A program made the translations under genes and the position numbers. Shown piece after piece: positions 1 to 6,892 of a DNA stretch of 11,038 bases (positions within the stretch are counted from its first letter, which is position 1; every line of letters begins with the position of its first letter). Origin of the DNA: an uncultured Neisseria sp. (GTDB lineage: Bacteria > Pseudomonadota > Gammaproteobacteria > Burkholderiales > Neisseriaceae); the NCBI GenBank assembly GCA_947097615.1, contig CAMURX010000047.1, positions 1 through 11,038 of the forward strand. Direction: 5' to 3'. The notes under the pieces are model-generated. The model was not told the DNA's origin and searched no databases. It saw only the letters and a program-made list of their open reading frames with translations.

Positions 1-155
1 TGTTACCTATGTCTTCGTACGGGTGTTACCTTTGTGTCCGGTCTGTACACTTTGGCGCAGGGGAGGGGGTTTGGTGCGCGACGGGGTTGGCGGTTTCAAA
101 AACGGTATCCGGCGTAGGCAGCATTTCGAGTTTTAGTTTGGCCGACGCTGCTTTG
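1..155. other. Gene-free left edge with imperfect direct repeat
   Basis: I see no credible gene here. Positions 1-17 (TGTTACCTATGTCTTCG) are repeated imperfectly at 24-40 (TGTTACCTTTGTGTCCG), 13 of 17 matching, and the second copy runs on into GTCTGTACAC. Read on the minus strand, the end starts TGTACAGACC and ends GGTAACA, the TG...CA layout common at insertion sequence ends, so this may be the edge of an IS lying to the left. That is inference; the window stops before it can be tested. The rest, to 155, shows nothing I can name. Confidence 0.3.
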
Positions 156-188
156 AGGCCGTCTGAAAAGGGTTTCAGACGGCCTTTT
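156..188. terminator. DUS inverted pair, probable terminator after the M61 gene
   Basis: Two AG-type uptake sequences face each other: AGGCCGTCTGAA at 156-167 and its complement at 174-185. The stem is 13 bp (156-168 with 173-185) with a 4-nt AGGG loop. It begins two bases past the stop codon of the minus-strand peptidase gene. A run of four T follows on the plus strand, but none follows on the minus strand, so termination of the peptidase transcript would depend mostly on the hairpin itself. Confidence 0.75.
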
Positions 189-189
189 G

Positions 190-1947
190 TCAAACCGTGC
201 CGAGCAGCCAGCGGCGGAGTTTGTCTTCGTCTTCTATATAAAGAAGGGCGGTTTCGGCTGCGGCGGCTTGGAGGGTGAGGACGGTTTGGTGCAGGATGCC
301 GTGGCGGAAGTAGTGGATTTGCCAGATGTCGTCGGGGCGGCTGTCGGCGAGGAGGGCGGCAAGGTTGGTGCAGGCGCGGCCGTTGACGGCGGTGATTTTG
401 TCCTGCGGGCAGAGGGCGGCGTTTTCGGCGCTGCCGCCGTTGAGGATGTGGGTGAGGACGGCGTGGTCGGTTTTTTGCGTGAAACGGGCGCCGAGGTCGG
501 CGGCGGGTTCGGGCGGGGCGATGGGTGCGCCGATAAGGCCGCCGCCGTGGCTGCGGGGCAGGGGGGCGTATTGCAGGCCGATGCCGACGGTGTGCAGGCA
601 GTCGGCGAGGGGGAGTTCGTCTGTGGTGTACAAGGCCATCTGAAAGAAGTCGGCGAGGTCGAGGCCGGTGATTTCTTGGCAGCGGGTTTGCCATTGTTGT
701 TCTTCTATGCCACGTTGGGTGGCGAGCCAGTCGCGGTAGAGTTGCCGCATGACGGTGTCGAGGGAGTGGGCGCCGCTGCTTTTTTGCCGGATGAGGAGGT
801 CGAGGCAGAGGGCGGCGAGGGCGCCTTGCTGGTAGTAGCTGACGAGGGCGTTGGGAGCGTTTTCGTCGGCTTTGTAGTATTTGTGCCAGGCGGTGTAGGA
901 GGATTGGGCGAGGGTTTGTTTCAGACGGCCTTTGTTTTGGCGTACGCGGGTGATGTTTTTGGCCAGGAGGGTGAGGTAGTTTTCAGGGGGAATGACGCGG
1001 CTGCGGGCGAGGATGAGGTCGTCGTAGTAGGCGGTGATGCCTTCGAATGCCCAGAGTTGTTCGGTGTGGTTTTCGCGCTCAAGGTTGTAGGGGGCGAAGG
1101 CGGCGGGTTTGACGGATTTGACGTTCCAGGCGTGGAAGTATTCGTGTGAGAAGAGGCCGAGCAGTTCGGTGTAGGCGGGGTTGGCGTCGGTAAGGCCGTG
1201 CGGCGGCAGGCTGTTGCGGTCGGCGTGCAGGGCGGTGCTGCTGCGGTGTTCGAGGCCGCCGTAGATGTTGTCGCCGAGGTGGAGGAGGAAGAGGTATTCG
1301 GCAAACGGGGCGGGCTCGGGGAAGAGGGCGAGCTGGGTTTCGCAGATGCGCTTTACGTCGTCGCGCAGGCGTTGGCGGTCGAAGTCGGGGTAGTGGCCGC
1401 TGAGGACGATGCGGTGGGGGATGCCGTGTGCTGCGAATTCTATGGTTTCGATGCGGCCGAGTTCGACGGGGTGGTCGATGAGTTCGCCGTAGGAGGCCGT
1501 CTGAAAGGTGTTTTCGCCGACGGCGGGCAGGGTGGTGGCGGTCTGCCAGTTTTCGGGCAGGTTTTCGAGGACGAGGGTTTGGGTTTCGTTCAGACGGCCT
1601 TCGAGGGCGAAAAGGAGGCAGGCGCCGTCGAAGAATCCGCGTTCGGCGGTGAGGTAGGAGGCGCGCACGGAGAGGTCGTAGGCGTAGACGGTGTAGCGGA
1701 TGCGCCACTCGCCTTCGAGGGCTTCGGTCTGCCAGGTGTTTTTGGCGGTTTGCCGCAGGGCGGCGGGGCGGCCGTTGTGTTCGGCGTGTATTTCGACGAT
1801 GTGGCGGGCGAAATCGCGGATGGTGTAGCTGCCGGGCACCCAGTTGGCGAGTTTTAACACGGCGGGGGTGTTGTCGTTTTGGGTGAAGGTGAGGGTGATG
1901 TGCCAGTAATGGGCTTTGGGTTCGGGGCTGAGGGTGTGGGTAATCAT
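190..1947 (-). CDS. M61-family metallopeptidase (glycyl aminopeptidase-like) with PDZ-like C-terminus
   Basis: Predicted zinc metallopeptidase of family M61, 585 residues, a normal length for the family. The N-terminal half (about 1-220) fits the beta-rich M61 N-domain. The catalytic core has GGLEH (230-234), the zinc motif HEYFH (268-272, followed by AWNVKS) and the downstream acidic ligand region LWAFEGITAYYDD with Glu302. A PDZ-like segment lies at about 465-560, including the GGSAENAAL turn. Family members release N-terminal glycine or alanine; the substrate here cannot be read from sequence. No signal peptide is visible, so it is probably cytoplasmic. The ATG at 1947 is the most upstream one possible, since an in-frame TAA lies four codons before it; no clear ribosome site precedes it. 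Three uptake sequences lie inside the gene, encoding GRLKQ, FQTA and GRLNE. It is divergent from the cco operon. Confidence 0.9.
   Translation of the reverse strand: MITHTLSPEPKAHYWHITLTFTQNDNTPAVLKLANWVPGSYTIRDFARHIVEIHAEHNGRPAALRQTAKNTWQTEALEGEWRIRYTVYAYDLSVRASYLTAERGFFDGACLLFALEGRLNETQTLVLENLPENWQTATTLPAVGENTFQTASYGELIDHPVELGRIETIEFAAHGIPHRIVLSGHYPDFDRQRLRDDVKRICETQLALFPEPAPFAEYLFLLHLGDNIYGGLEHRSSTALHADRNSLPPHGLTDANPAYTELLGLFSHEYFHAWNVKSVKPAAFAPYNLERENHTEQLWAFEGITAYYDDLILARSRVIPPENYLTLLAKNITRVRQNKGRLKQTLAQSSYTAWHKYYKADENAPNALVSYYQQGALAALCLDLLIRQKSSGAHSLDTVMRQLYRDWLATQRGIEEQQWQTRCQEITGLDLADFFQMALYTTDELPLADCLHTVGIGLQYAPLPRSHGGGLIGAPIAPPEPAADLGARFTQKTDHAVLTHILNGGSAENAALCPQDKITAVNGRACTNLAALLADSRPDDIWQIHYFRHGILHQTVLTLQAAAAETALLYIEDEDKLRRWLLGTV
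920..931 (-). repeat. DNA uptake sequence inside the M61 gene
   Basis: Exact AGGCCGTCTGAA on the minus strand, read in frame as part of GRLKQ (residues 340-344). Confidence 0.9.
1494..1505 (+). repeat. DNA uptake sequence inside the M61 gene
   Basis: Exact AGGCCGTCTGAA on the plus strand; the coding strand reads its complement as FQTA (residues 148-151). Confidence 0.9.
1589..1600 (-). repeat. DNA uptake sequence inside the M61 gene
   Basis: Exact AGGCCGTCTGAA on the minus strand, coding for part of EGRLN (residues 116-120). Confidence 0.9.
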
Positions 1948-1979
1948 GATGAAAATTTAATGGCTCAATAGGATTGGGC

Positions 1980-2008
1980 AATGTTAAAAATTAATTGATT
2001 GGTGTCAA
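1980..2008 (-). promoter_or_regulatory. Possible promoter of the M61 gene
   Basis: On the minus strand a perfect -35 TTGACA (2003-2008) is followed after 17 nt by AACATT (1980-1985), a poor -10 match (3 of 6). The start codon would be about 26 nt beyond the expected transcription start. The -35 lies inside the FNR-like box, so the two cannot be occupied together. The weak -10 keeps confidence low. Confidence 0.35.
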
Positions 2009-2034
2009 ATCATAAATTAGTTAAAATCTATAAC
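1995..2034 (+). promoter_or_regulatory. FNR-type promoter of ccoNOQP
   Basis: TTGATTGGTGTCAA (1995-2008) matches the FNR consensus TTGAT-N4-ATCAA at 9 of 10 positions. Downstream, TATAAC (2029-2034) matches the sigma-70 -10 at 5 of 6. With a transcription start near 2042-2043, the box centre (2001.5) falls at about -41, the class II activator position. In known biology, FNR-type proteins bind such boxes when oxygen is low. The arrangement fits the plus strand, toward ccoN, far better than the minus strand. Actual FNR control is inferred. Confidence 0.65.
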
Positions 2035-2042
2035 CTTGTAAA

Positions 2043-2289
2043 GTGTATGGGAATTTAGTGTAAAGATTGCCGCTTTTCCTTGATGGCGGACTTCTTTTCC
2101 TCTTTCCGGCCATTATGGCAGCGTGCAAACAGGCTGCCAAGCGGCAGATTCCCGGTATGCTTGGTTCGGCAAAACGGCCGTCTGAAAAAGGCGGCCGGAG
2201 CAAATTGATGGAAAAACGGCTTTGCGCGGCGGGTTTTGGCGTGCCGCAGAATCGACCGGATTTATTTTCCGTGTTTAATGGAGACTTTC
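2043..2289 (+). other. Long 5' leader of the cco operon
   Basis: If transcription starts at the promoter above, about 247 nt precede the ccoN start codon. The stretch holds a small GGCAGC/GCTGCC stem near 2118-2139 and a variant uptake sequence, CGGCCGTCTGAA, at 2175-2186. A 64-codon frame from ATG 2115 overlaps the ccoN start but resembles no protein I know, so I do not call it a gene. No riboswitch class is recognisable. Confidence 0.4.
2175..2186 (+). repeat. Variant DNA uptake sequence in the cco leader
   Basis: CGGCCGTCTGAA has the full 10-base core GCCGTCTGAA but C in place of A at the first position of the 12-mer. It stands alone, with no inverted partner. Confidence 0.7.
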
Positions 2290-3723
2290 ATGGAAGCGCA
2301 AACTTATAACTACAAAGTGGTGCGGCAGTTCGCCGTCATGACTGTAGTTTGGGGGATTGTGGGCATGCTGGTCGGCGTCATCGCCGCCGCGCAGCTTTTC
2401 TGGCCCGCACTCAATCTGTCTGAAATCGGCCCGTGGTTCCACTTCGGCCGCATCCGTCCGCTGCATACCAATGCGGTGATTTTCGCCTTCGGCGGCTGCG
2501 GTCTGATCGGTACGTCTTACTATGTGGTGCAGCGTACCTGCAACACCCGTCTCTTCGGCGGCTGGCTACCCGCATTCACGTTTTGGGGCTGGCAGGCCGT
2601 GATTCTGGCCGCCGCTGTCAGCTTCCCGATGGGTTGGACGCAGGGTAAGGAATACGCCGAGCTGGAATGGCCGATCGATATTCTGATTACGCTGGTGTGG
2701 GTGGCCTATGCCGTGGTGTTCTTCGGCACGATTGCCAAACGCAAAATCAAGCATATCTATGTGGCAAACTGGTTCTATGGTGGTTTTATTCTCGCCGTCG
2801 CCCTCTTGCACATCGTCAACAACCTCAGCCTGCCGGTCGGCCCGATGAAATCGTATCCGATTTATTCCGGCGCCATCGATGCGATGGTGCAGTGGTGGTA
2901 CGGCCATAACGCCGTGGGCTTCTTCCTGACCGCAGGCTTCCTCGGCATGATGTACTACTTCGTACCCAAGCAGGCAGGCCGTCCCGTTTATTCCTACCGC
3001 CTCTCCGTCGTCCACTTCTGGGCGCTGATTTTCACCTATATGTGGGCGGGTCCGCACCATCTGCACTACACCGCGCTGCCCGACTGGACGCAGTCTGTCG
3101 GCATGGTTTTGTCGCTGATTCTTTTCGCACCCTCCTGGGGCGGCATGATCAACGGCATCATGACTCTCTCCGGCGCGTGGGGCAAACTGCGCACCGACCC
3201 GATTCTGAAATTTCTCATCGTTTCCCTGTCCTTCTACGGTATGTCCACCTTTGAAGGCCCGATGATGTCGATCAAAACCGTCAACGCCCTGAGCCACTAC
3301 ACCGACTGGACGGTCGGCCATGTACACGCCGGCGCGCTCGGCTGGGTGGGCTTCGTGACCATCGGTTCGGTCTACTACATGATTCCCCGCTTGTTCGGCC
3401 AAAAAGAAATGTACAGCACCAAACTCATCGACGCGCACTTTTGGGTCGCCACCCTCGGCGTCGTCCTCTACATCGCCTCGATGTGGATTGCCGGCGTGAT
3501 GCAGGGTCTGATGTGGGGCGCGCTCAACGAAGATGGCACGCTGACCTACGCCTTCGTGGAAGGCGTGAAAGAAAGCATGCGTTTCTATGTCATCCGTTTT
3601 TCAGGCGGCCTTCTCTACCTGAGCGGCATGTGCATCATGGGCTACAACGTTTACCGTACCATCATGAACGGCAAACCGGTTGAAGCGGAAATCCCCGCCG
3701 TGGCCGAAGCGCAGCACCATTAA
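2290..3723 (+). CDS. ccoN: cbb3-type cytochrome c oxidase subunit I (CcoN)
   Basis: Catalytic subunit of cbb3 oxidase, 477 residues, a multi-helix inner membrane protein that reduces O2 to water at a heme b3-CuB site and pumps protons. Visible key residues are His59 (RPLHTN) and His346 or His344 (GHVHAG) for the hemes; His206 (YGHNAVG), His256 and His257 (PHHLHY) for CuB; Tyr250, expected to cross-link to His206; and Glu322 (FEGPMM). All sit one residue before the positions I recall for Pseudomonas stutzeri CcoN, which supports the start. ATG 2290 is chosen because GGAG at 2280-2283 is well spaced; the in-frame TTG at 2236 and ATG at 2278 would add leader residues not typical of the family. 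First gene of the ccoNOQP operon; ccoO follows after 24 nt. No uptake sequences lie inside. Confidence 0.97.
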   Translation: MEAQTYNYKVVRQFAVMTVVWGIVGMLVGVIAAAQLFWPALNLSEIGPWFHFGRIRPLHTNAVIFAFGGCGLIGTSYYVVQRTCNTRLFGGWLPAFTFWGWQAVILAAAVSFPMGWTQGKEYAELEWPIDILITLVWVAYAVVFFGTIAKRKIKHIYVANWFYGGFILAVALLHIVNNLSLPVGPMKSYPIYSGAIDAMVQWWYGHNAVGFFLTAGFLGMMYYFVPKQAGRPVYSYRLSVVHFWALIFTYMWAGPHHLHYTALPDWTQSVGMVLSLILFAPSWGGMINGIMTLSGAWGKLRTDPILKFLIVSLSFYGMSTFEGPMMSIKTVNALSHYTDWTVGHVHAGALGWVGFVTIGSVYYMIPRLFGQKEMYSTKLIDAHFWVATLGVVLYIASMWIAGVMQGLMWGALNEDGTLTYAFVEGVKESMRFYVIRFSGGLLYLSGMCIMGYNVYRTIMNGKPVEAEIPAVAEAQHH

Positions 3724-3747
3724 TATAAGAAAGACGGACTACCAAAA

Positions 3748-4359
3748 ATGAAACTGCAACAATTAGTCGAAGAAAAAGTCGGCGTCCTCATCGTGTTTAC
3801 CCTGCTGGTGGTCAGCGTGGGTCTGCTGATCGAAGTCGTCCCACTGTTCTTCTCTCCGGCGGTTACCAAACCGATCGAAGGAGTCAAACCTTACAACGCC
3901 CTGCAAGTGGCCGGACGCGACATCTATGTGCGCGAAGGCTGCTACAACTGCCACTCGCAGATGATCCGTCCCTTCCGTGCCGAAACCGAACGCTACGGCC
4001 ACTACTCCGTGGCCGGAGAATCGGTTTACGACCGGCCCTTCCAATGGGGTTCCAAACGCACAGGTCCCGATTTGGCGCGTGTCGGCGGCCGCTATTCCGA
4101 CGAATGGCACCGCATCCACCTGCTGAACCCGCGCGACGTCGTGCCCGAGTCCAACATGCCCGCCTTCCCCTGGCTGGCGCGCAACAAAGTCGATCCGGCA
4201 CAGGTTGTCGCCCACATGAAAGGCCTCAAAGCTTTGGGCACGCCCTACACCGACGAAGAAATTGCCAAAGCTCCCGAAGAGCTGAAAGACAAATCCGAAT
4301 TGGAAGCGGTAATCGCCTACCTGCAGGGTTTGGGCTTGGCCTTGAAAAACGTAAGGTAA
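3748..4359 (+). CDS. ccoO: cbb3-type cytochrome c oxidase subunit II (CcoO), mono-heme c
   Basis: Membrane-anchored cytochrome c, 203 residues, that carries electrons toward the CcoN active site. One N-terminal membrane helix (about 12-36) is followed by a periplasmic domain with one heme c motif, CYNCH (Cys65, Cys68, His69), and the family signature SQMIRPF. Met137 in ESNMPAF is the likely sixth heme ligand. Family length is about 200 residues, so it is complete. It lies 24 nt after ccoN; the ribosome site before ATG 3748 is weak (GACGGAC), suggesting some coupling to ccoN. The stop is only 4 nt before ccoQ. Confidence 0.97.
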   Translation: MKLQQLVEEKVGVLIVFTLLVVSVGLLIEVVPLFFSPAVTKPIEGVKPYNALQVAGRDIYVREGCYNCHSQMIRPFRAETERYGHYSVAGESVYDRPFQWGSKRTGPDLARVGGRYSDEWHRIHLLNPRDVVPESNMPAFPWLARNKVDPAQVVAHMKGLKALGTPYTDEEIAKAPEELKDKSELEAVIAYLQGLGLALKNVR

Positions 4360-4363
4360 CACC

Positions 4364-4546
4364 ATGGACGTTAACTGGGCGCGCAGCCTGTTTACCGTAG
4401 CGGTATTCGTCAGCTTCATGCTGGTTCTGTACATCGTTCTGAACAAGCGCAACAAAACCAACTACGACGAAGCGTCGCGCAGCATCATCGACGACGACGA
4501 CACCCCGCACGGCAGCGGTAACGACAACGACAGTCCCGCCCGTTAA
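4364..4546 (+). CDS. ccoQ: Small cbb3 oxidase subunit (CcoQ/FixQ)
   Basis: Small single-helix membrane protein of 60 residues between ccoO and ccoP. The helix is at about 9-26 (LFTVAVFVSFMLVLYIVL), followed by a basic NKRNK stop-transfer patch and a hydrophilic tail with four consecutive Asp (DDDD). CcoQ is known in other bacteria as an accessory subunit that stabilises the complex or shields it from oxygen; it binds no heme. The ribosome site AGG overlaps the final codons of ccoO, so translation is probably coupled. Identification rests on position, size and topology more than on conserved residues. Confidence 0.9.
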   Translation: MDVNWARSLFTVAVFVSFMLVLYIVLNKRNKTNYDEASRSIIDDDDTPHGSGNDNDSPAR

Positions 4547-4569
4547 CCCGTGGCACGGAGCTAAAAACA

Positions 4570-5955
4570 ATGAACACAACATCCCATTTCACCAGTGATT
4601 TCTGGAACTACTACATCATCGGCATCATCGTCCTCAGCTTTATCGGCCTGATTTGGCTTCTGCTGTCGCAGAACAAAGTCAAGCCTCTGCCCAAAGGCGA
4701 AGACGTCAAAACCACCGGCCACGACTGGGACGGCATCGAGGAATACAACAACCCCATGCCCCGCTGGTGGTTCTACCTCTACATCCTCACCTGGCTGTTC
4801 GGCATCGGCTACCTCGCCCTCTACCCCGGCCTCGGCGACTTCAAAGGCCTGCGCAACTGGACCAGCGTCGGCGAATACCGCGCCGAAGTGGACGCGGCCA
4901 AAGCCAAATACGGCGCCATCTACGCCAAATACGGCAAAATGTCCGTAGAAGACACCGCCAAACAGTCTGAAGCCCGCACCATCGGCAAAAACCTGTTCGA
5001 CACCTACTGTATCCAGTGCCACGGCTCCGATGCCAAAGGCTCGCGCGGCTTCCCTAACCTCACCGACGCCGACTGGCTCTACGGCGGCACTCCGGAAAAA
5101 ATCCAGGAAACCATTACCAAAGGCCGCACCGGCATCATGGCCTCCTGGGGGCCCAAACTCGGCGAAGAAGGCGTGAAAGACGTTGCCAACTACGTCCTCT
5201 CCCTGTCCAAACCCGAAGAACAATACGACGCCGAACGCGCCGAACGCGGTAAAGTCCTGTTCAACGGCCCGCCCGCCAACTGCTTCACCTGCCACGGCGA
5301 CAAAGGCCAGGGCGTCCGCGGTCTCGGCCCCAACCTCACCGACGATGTATGGCTGTGGGGCGGCACCCAGAAAGCCATTATCGAAACCGTCACCAACGGC
5401 CGCCACAACCAAATGCCCGCTTGGGAAGGTTTCCTCGATAAAGACAAAATCCACCTGCTGACCGCCTACGTTTGGGGCTTGTCGCACAAAGACGGCAAAG
5501 CGCTGAAAACCGACAGCGAAAACGAACTGGGCAAAAAAGCCGCCGCAGCTGCCGCGGCCGAGCCGAAAAAAGCCGAACCCGCACCTGCTCCTGCCGCAGC
5601 CGCTCCCGAAGCCGCCGCTTCCGCCCCTGCCTCAGAAAGCAAACCCGCGGAAACCGCCGCCGCCAAGCCCGAACAGGCCGCCGCGCCTGCGGCCGACGGC
5701 AAAAAAGTGTTCGACGGCCTGTGCTTCGGCTGCCACGGCGCGAACTCCGCCATTCCCGACACCCCGCGCATCACCCACAAAGACGAATGGGCGCCGCGCA
5801 TCAAAAAAGGCAAAGACACCCTGTTCAAACACGCCATCGAAGGCTTCACCGACAAAGGCATGATGCCCGCCAAAGGCGGCAACACCGCCCTCTCCGACGA
5901 CGAAGTCAAAGCGGCCGTAACCTATATGGTGAACGAATCCGGCGGCAAATTCTAA
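4570..5955 (+). CDS. ccoP: cbb3-type cytochrome c oxidase subunit III (CcoP), tri-heme
   Basis: Membrane-anchored multi-heme cytochrome c, 461 residues, the electron entry subunit of the cbb3 oxidase. Two N-terminal helices (about 15-33 and 67-86) match FixP-type CcoP. Three heme c sites follow: CIQCH (147-151), CFTCH (238-242) and CFGCH (385-389), with candidate axial Met190, Met282 and Met431/432. Usual CcoP has about 300 residues and two hemes. Here an Ala/Pro/Glu/Lys-rich flexible linker (about 322-376) joins a third cytochrome domain. A tri-heme CcoP is known in Neisseria gonorrhoeae, where the extra domain has been linked to electron delivery to the nitrite reductase AniA; that role is inferred here. 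GGAG at 4557-4560 precedes ATG 4570. Last gene of the operon. Confidence 0.97.
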   Translation: MNTTSHFTSDFWNYYIIGIIVLSFIGLIWLLLSQNKVKPLPKGEDVKTTGHDWDGIEEYNNPMPRWWFYLYILTWLFGIGYLALYPGLGDFKGLRNWTSVGEYRAEVDAAKAKYGAIYAKYGKMSVEDTAKQSEARTIGKNLFDTYCIQCHGSDAKGSRGFPNLTDADWLYGGTPEKIQETITKGRTGIMASWGPKLGEEGVKDVANYVLSLSKPEEQYDAERAERGKVLFNGPPANCFTCHGDKGQGVRGLGPNLTDDVWLWGGTQKAIIETVTNGRHNQMPAWEGFLDKDKIHLLTAYVWGLSHKDGKALKTDSENELGKKAAAAAAAEPKKAEPAPAPAAAAPEAAASAPASESKPAETAAAKPEQAAAPAADGKKVFDGLCFGCHGANSAIPDTPRITHKDEWAPRIKKGKDTLFKHAIEGFTDKGMMPAKGGNTALSDDEVKAAVTYMVNESGGKF

Positions 5956-5974
5956 ACACCGCCCGAAGGCAAAC

Positions 5975-6007
5975 AAAAAAGGTATGCGCAAAGAGCATAC
6001 CTTTTTT
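5975..6007 (+). terminator. Intrinsic terminator of ccoNOQP
   Basis: GGTATGC (5981-5987) pairs with GCATACC (5995-6001) around a 7-nt loop and is followed by six T. Six A on the upstream side pair with the T run, so it could also act in the opposite direction. It lies 19 nt after the ccoP stop. Confidence 0.92.
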
Positions 6008-6014
6008 CTGCTTT

Positions 6015-6056
6015 AAGGCCGTCTGAAAGCCTCATTCCCGGCTTTCAGACGGCCTT
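6015..6056. terminator. DUS inverted pair, second terminator between cco and the IS remnant
   Basis: AGGCCGTCTGAA at 6016-6027 faces its complement at 6044-6055. The stem is 17 bp (6015-6031 with 6040-6056) with an 8-nt loop. It lies just behind the ordinary terminator, so it is either a back-up or mainly an uptake signal. Confidence 0.8.
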
Positions 6057-6114
6057 TGGGTATTCGCAAATCAGTCCGTTGGCGCTGTCGGCGTAACAGC
6101 AAAACGGTTGAAAA

Positions 6115-6827
6115 GGGGCGTAAGTAACAAAATGGAGGCTAAGTCTAAGGCTTAACCGATAAATAATCATGAATAAACATAATCTTATTCTTTCCACTCA
6201 TCCCGTGATGACACGCCAAAAGCCGTTTCATGTCCGAGAACGTGCCGTCAAGCAGATTGGTCGTATTCGGAATGCACAAATCAGGATAACGCTCAAACAC
6301 AAACAAGTAAGCCAAATTCCGTAATACGCACTCCTGATGTTCTTGTGTGTGTAATGCGATTTTCCCGTTTCGATGTTAAAGGTGCGTTCGTTCAGATAGC
6401 TTTGGTACTGCTCAAACCACGTTTGCAGATTACGTTCAAAATCGGATTGCCTACTGTTTTTCAACGTCAATGCCAACCGCCATAGCGCTTTGCCCGCATC
6501 GGTTTTCGGGTTGCGCGTCAAATAGCGGCTGACGGTTTTAACCTGATGAAACTGGCACAGCTGTACGAGAATGTCGTCAAACATCTGCGGCGGACCGCAT
6601 CTGCCGTCGCAGACAGCACTTGGGGATTGAGCCGCTTGCCGCCGTCAAACTGCCTGCCGCAGGTGTGGCATTTGTAGCGTTGTCTGGCGTTTCGGCAGCC
6701 GTTCTTTTTGATTTGTTTTGAGCCGCAAAAAGGGCATTTTTTGTGTTTAAAGCCTTTGAACCTCTTTAAAGCCTTATGGGATAAGGCTTGCGGGAATTTT
6801 TAGCCTCCATTTTGTTACTTACGCCCC
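6115..6827 (-). mobile_element. Internally deleted insertion sequence, IS256-like zinc-ribbon variant
   Basis: A 713-bp element bounded by 28-bp inverted repeats identical at all positions: 6115-6142 and 6800-6827, both starting GGGGCGTAAGTAAC when read inward. Between them lie fragments of one transposase on the minus strand. I found no matching 8-9 bp target duplication in the flanks (GTTGAAAA on the left, CAAAGACA on the right). Full-length relatives should be several hundred bases longer, so this is a deletion derivative. It sits between two convergent transcription units and between their DUS hairpins. The family name rests on the protein fragments. Confidence 0.85.
6145..6797 (-). pseudogene. 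Broken transposase (zinc-ribbon IS256-type variant)
   Basis: Three minus-strand pieces in different frames make up the remains. First (about 6797-6615) is an N-terminal zinc ribbon with CPFCG and CHTCG and basic residues, through GKRLNPQVL; no start codon is left in this frame and a TAA sits at its upstream edge. A deletion then joins it, out of frame, to the middle of the catalytic region: CDGRCGPPQMFDDILVQLCQ, FHQVKTVSRYLT and onward to SAYY (about 6620-6325). A second frame break near 6320-6330 leads to NLAYLFVFERYPDLCIPN, NLLDGTFSDMKRLLACHHG and the stop TAG at 6145-6147. The zinc ribbon plus FHQ...RYLT pattern is what I know as the IS256 variant Zn-binding transposase. It cannot be functional. 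Confidence 0.82.
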
Positions 6828-6835
6828 CAAAGACA

Positions 6836-6877
6836 AAAGGCCGTCTGAAACCCGGAATCGGGTTTCAGACGGCCTTT
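6836..6877. terminator. DUS inverted pair, terminator of fepA
   Basis: Uptake sequences at 6838-6849 and 6864-6875 form a 19-bp stem (6836-6854 with 6859-6877) closed by a GAAT tetraloop. Read on the minus strand it lies 15 nt after the fepA stop and is followed by TTTTG, as expected for an intrinsic terminator. Confidence 0.9.
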
Positions 6878-6892
6878 ACGTTTCAAACCTGT

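Noticed and set aside
187..1149. 320-codon open frame on the plus strand opposite the M61 gene
   Set aside because: Gly/Val/Glu-rich with no domain, no ribosome site, and antisense to the HEYFH-containing peptidase.
2236..2289. Upstream TTG start for ccoN
   Set aside because: ATG 2290 has a well-placed GGAG and its residue numbering matches known CcoN ligands; the extension is not hydrophobic or conserved.
2115..2309. 64-codon frame in the cco leader overlapping ccoN
   Set aside because: No ribosome site, no recognisable protein, and it shares its end with the ccoN start region.
4561..5487. 308-codon open frame on the minus strand opposite ccoP
   Set aside because: Antisense to two heme motifs; the composition is an artefact of the codon use of ccoP.
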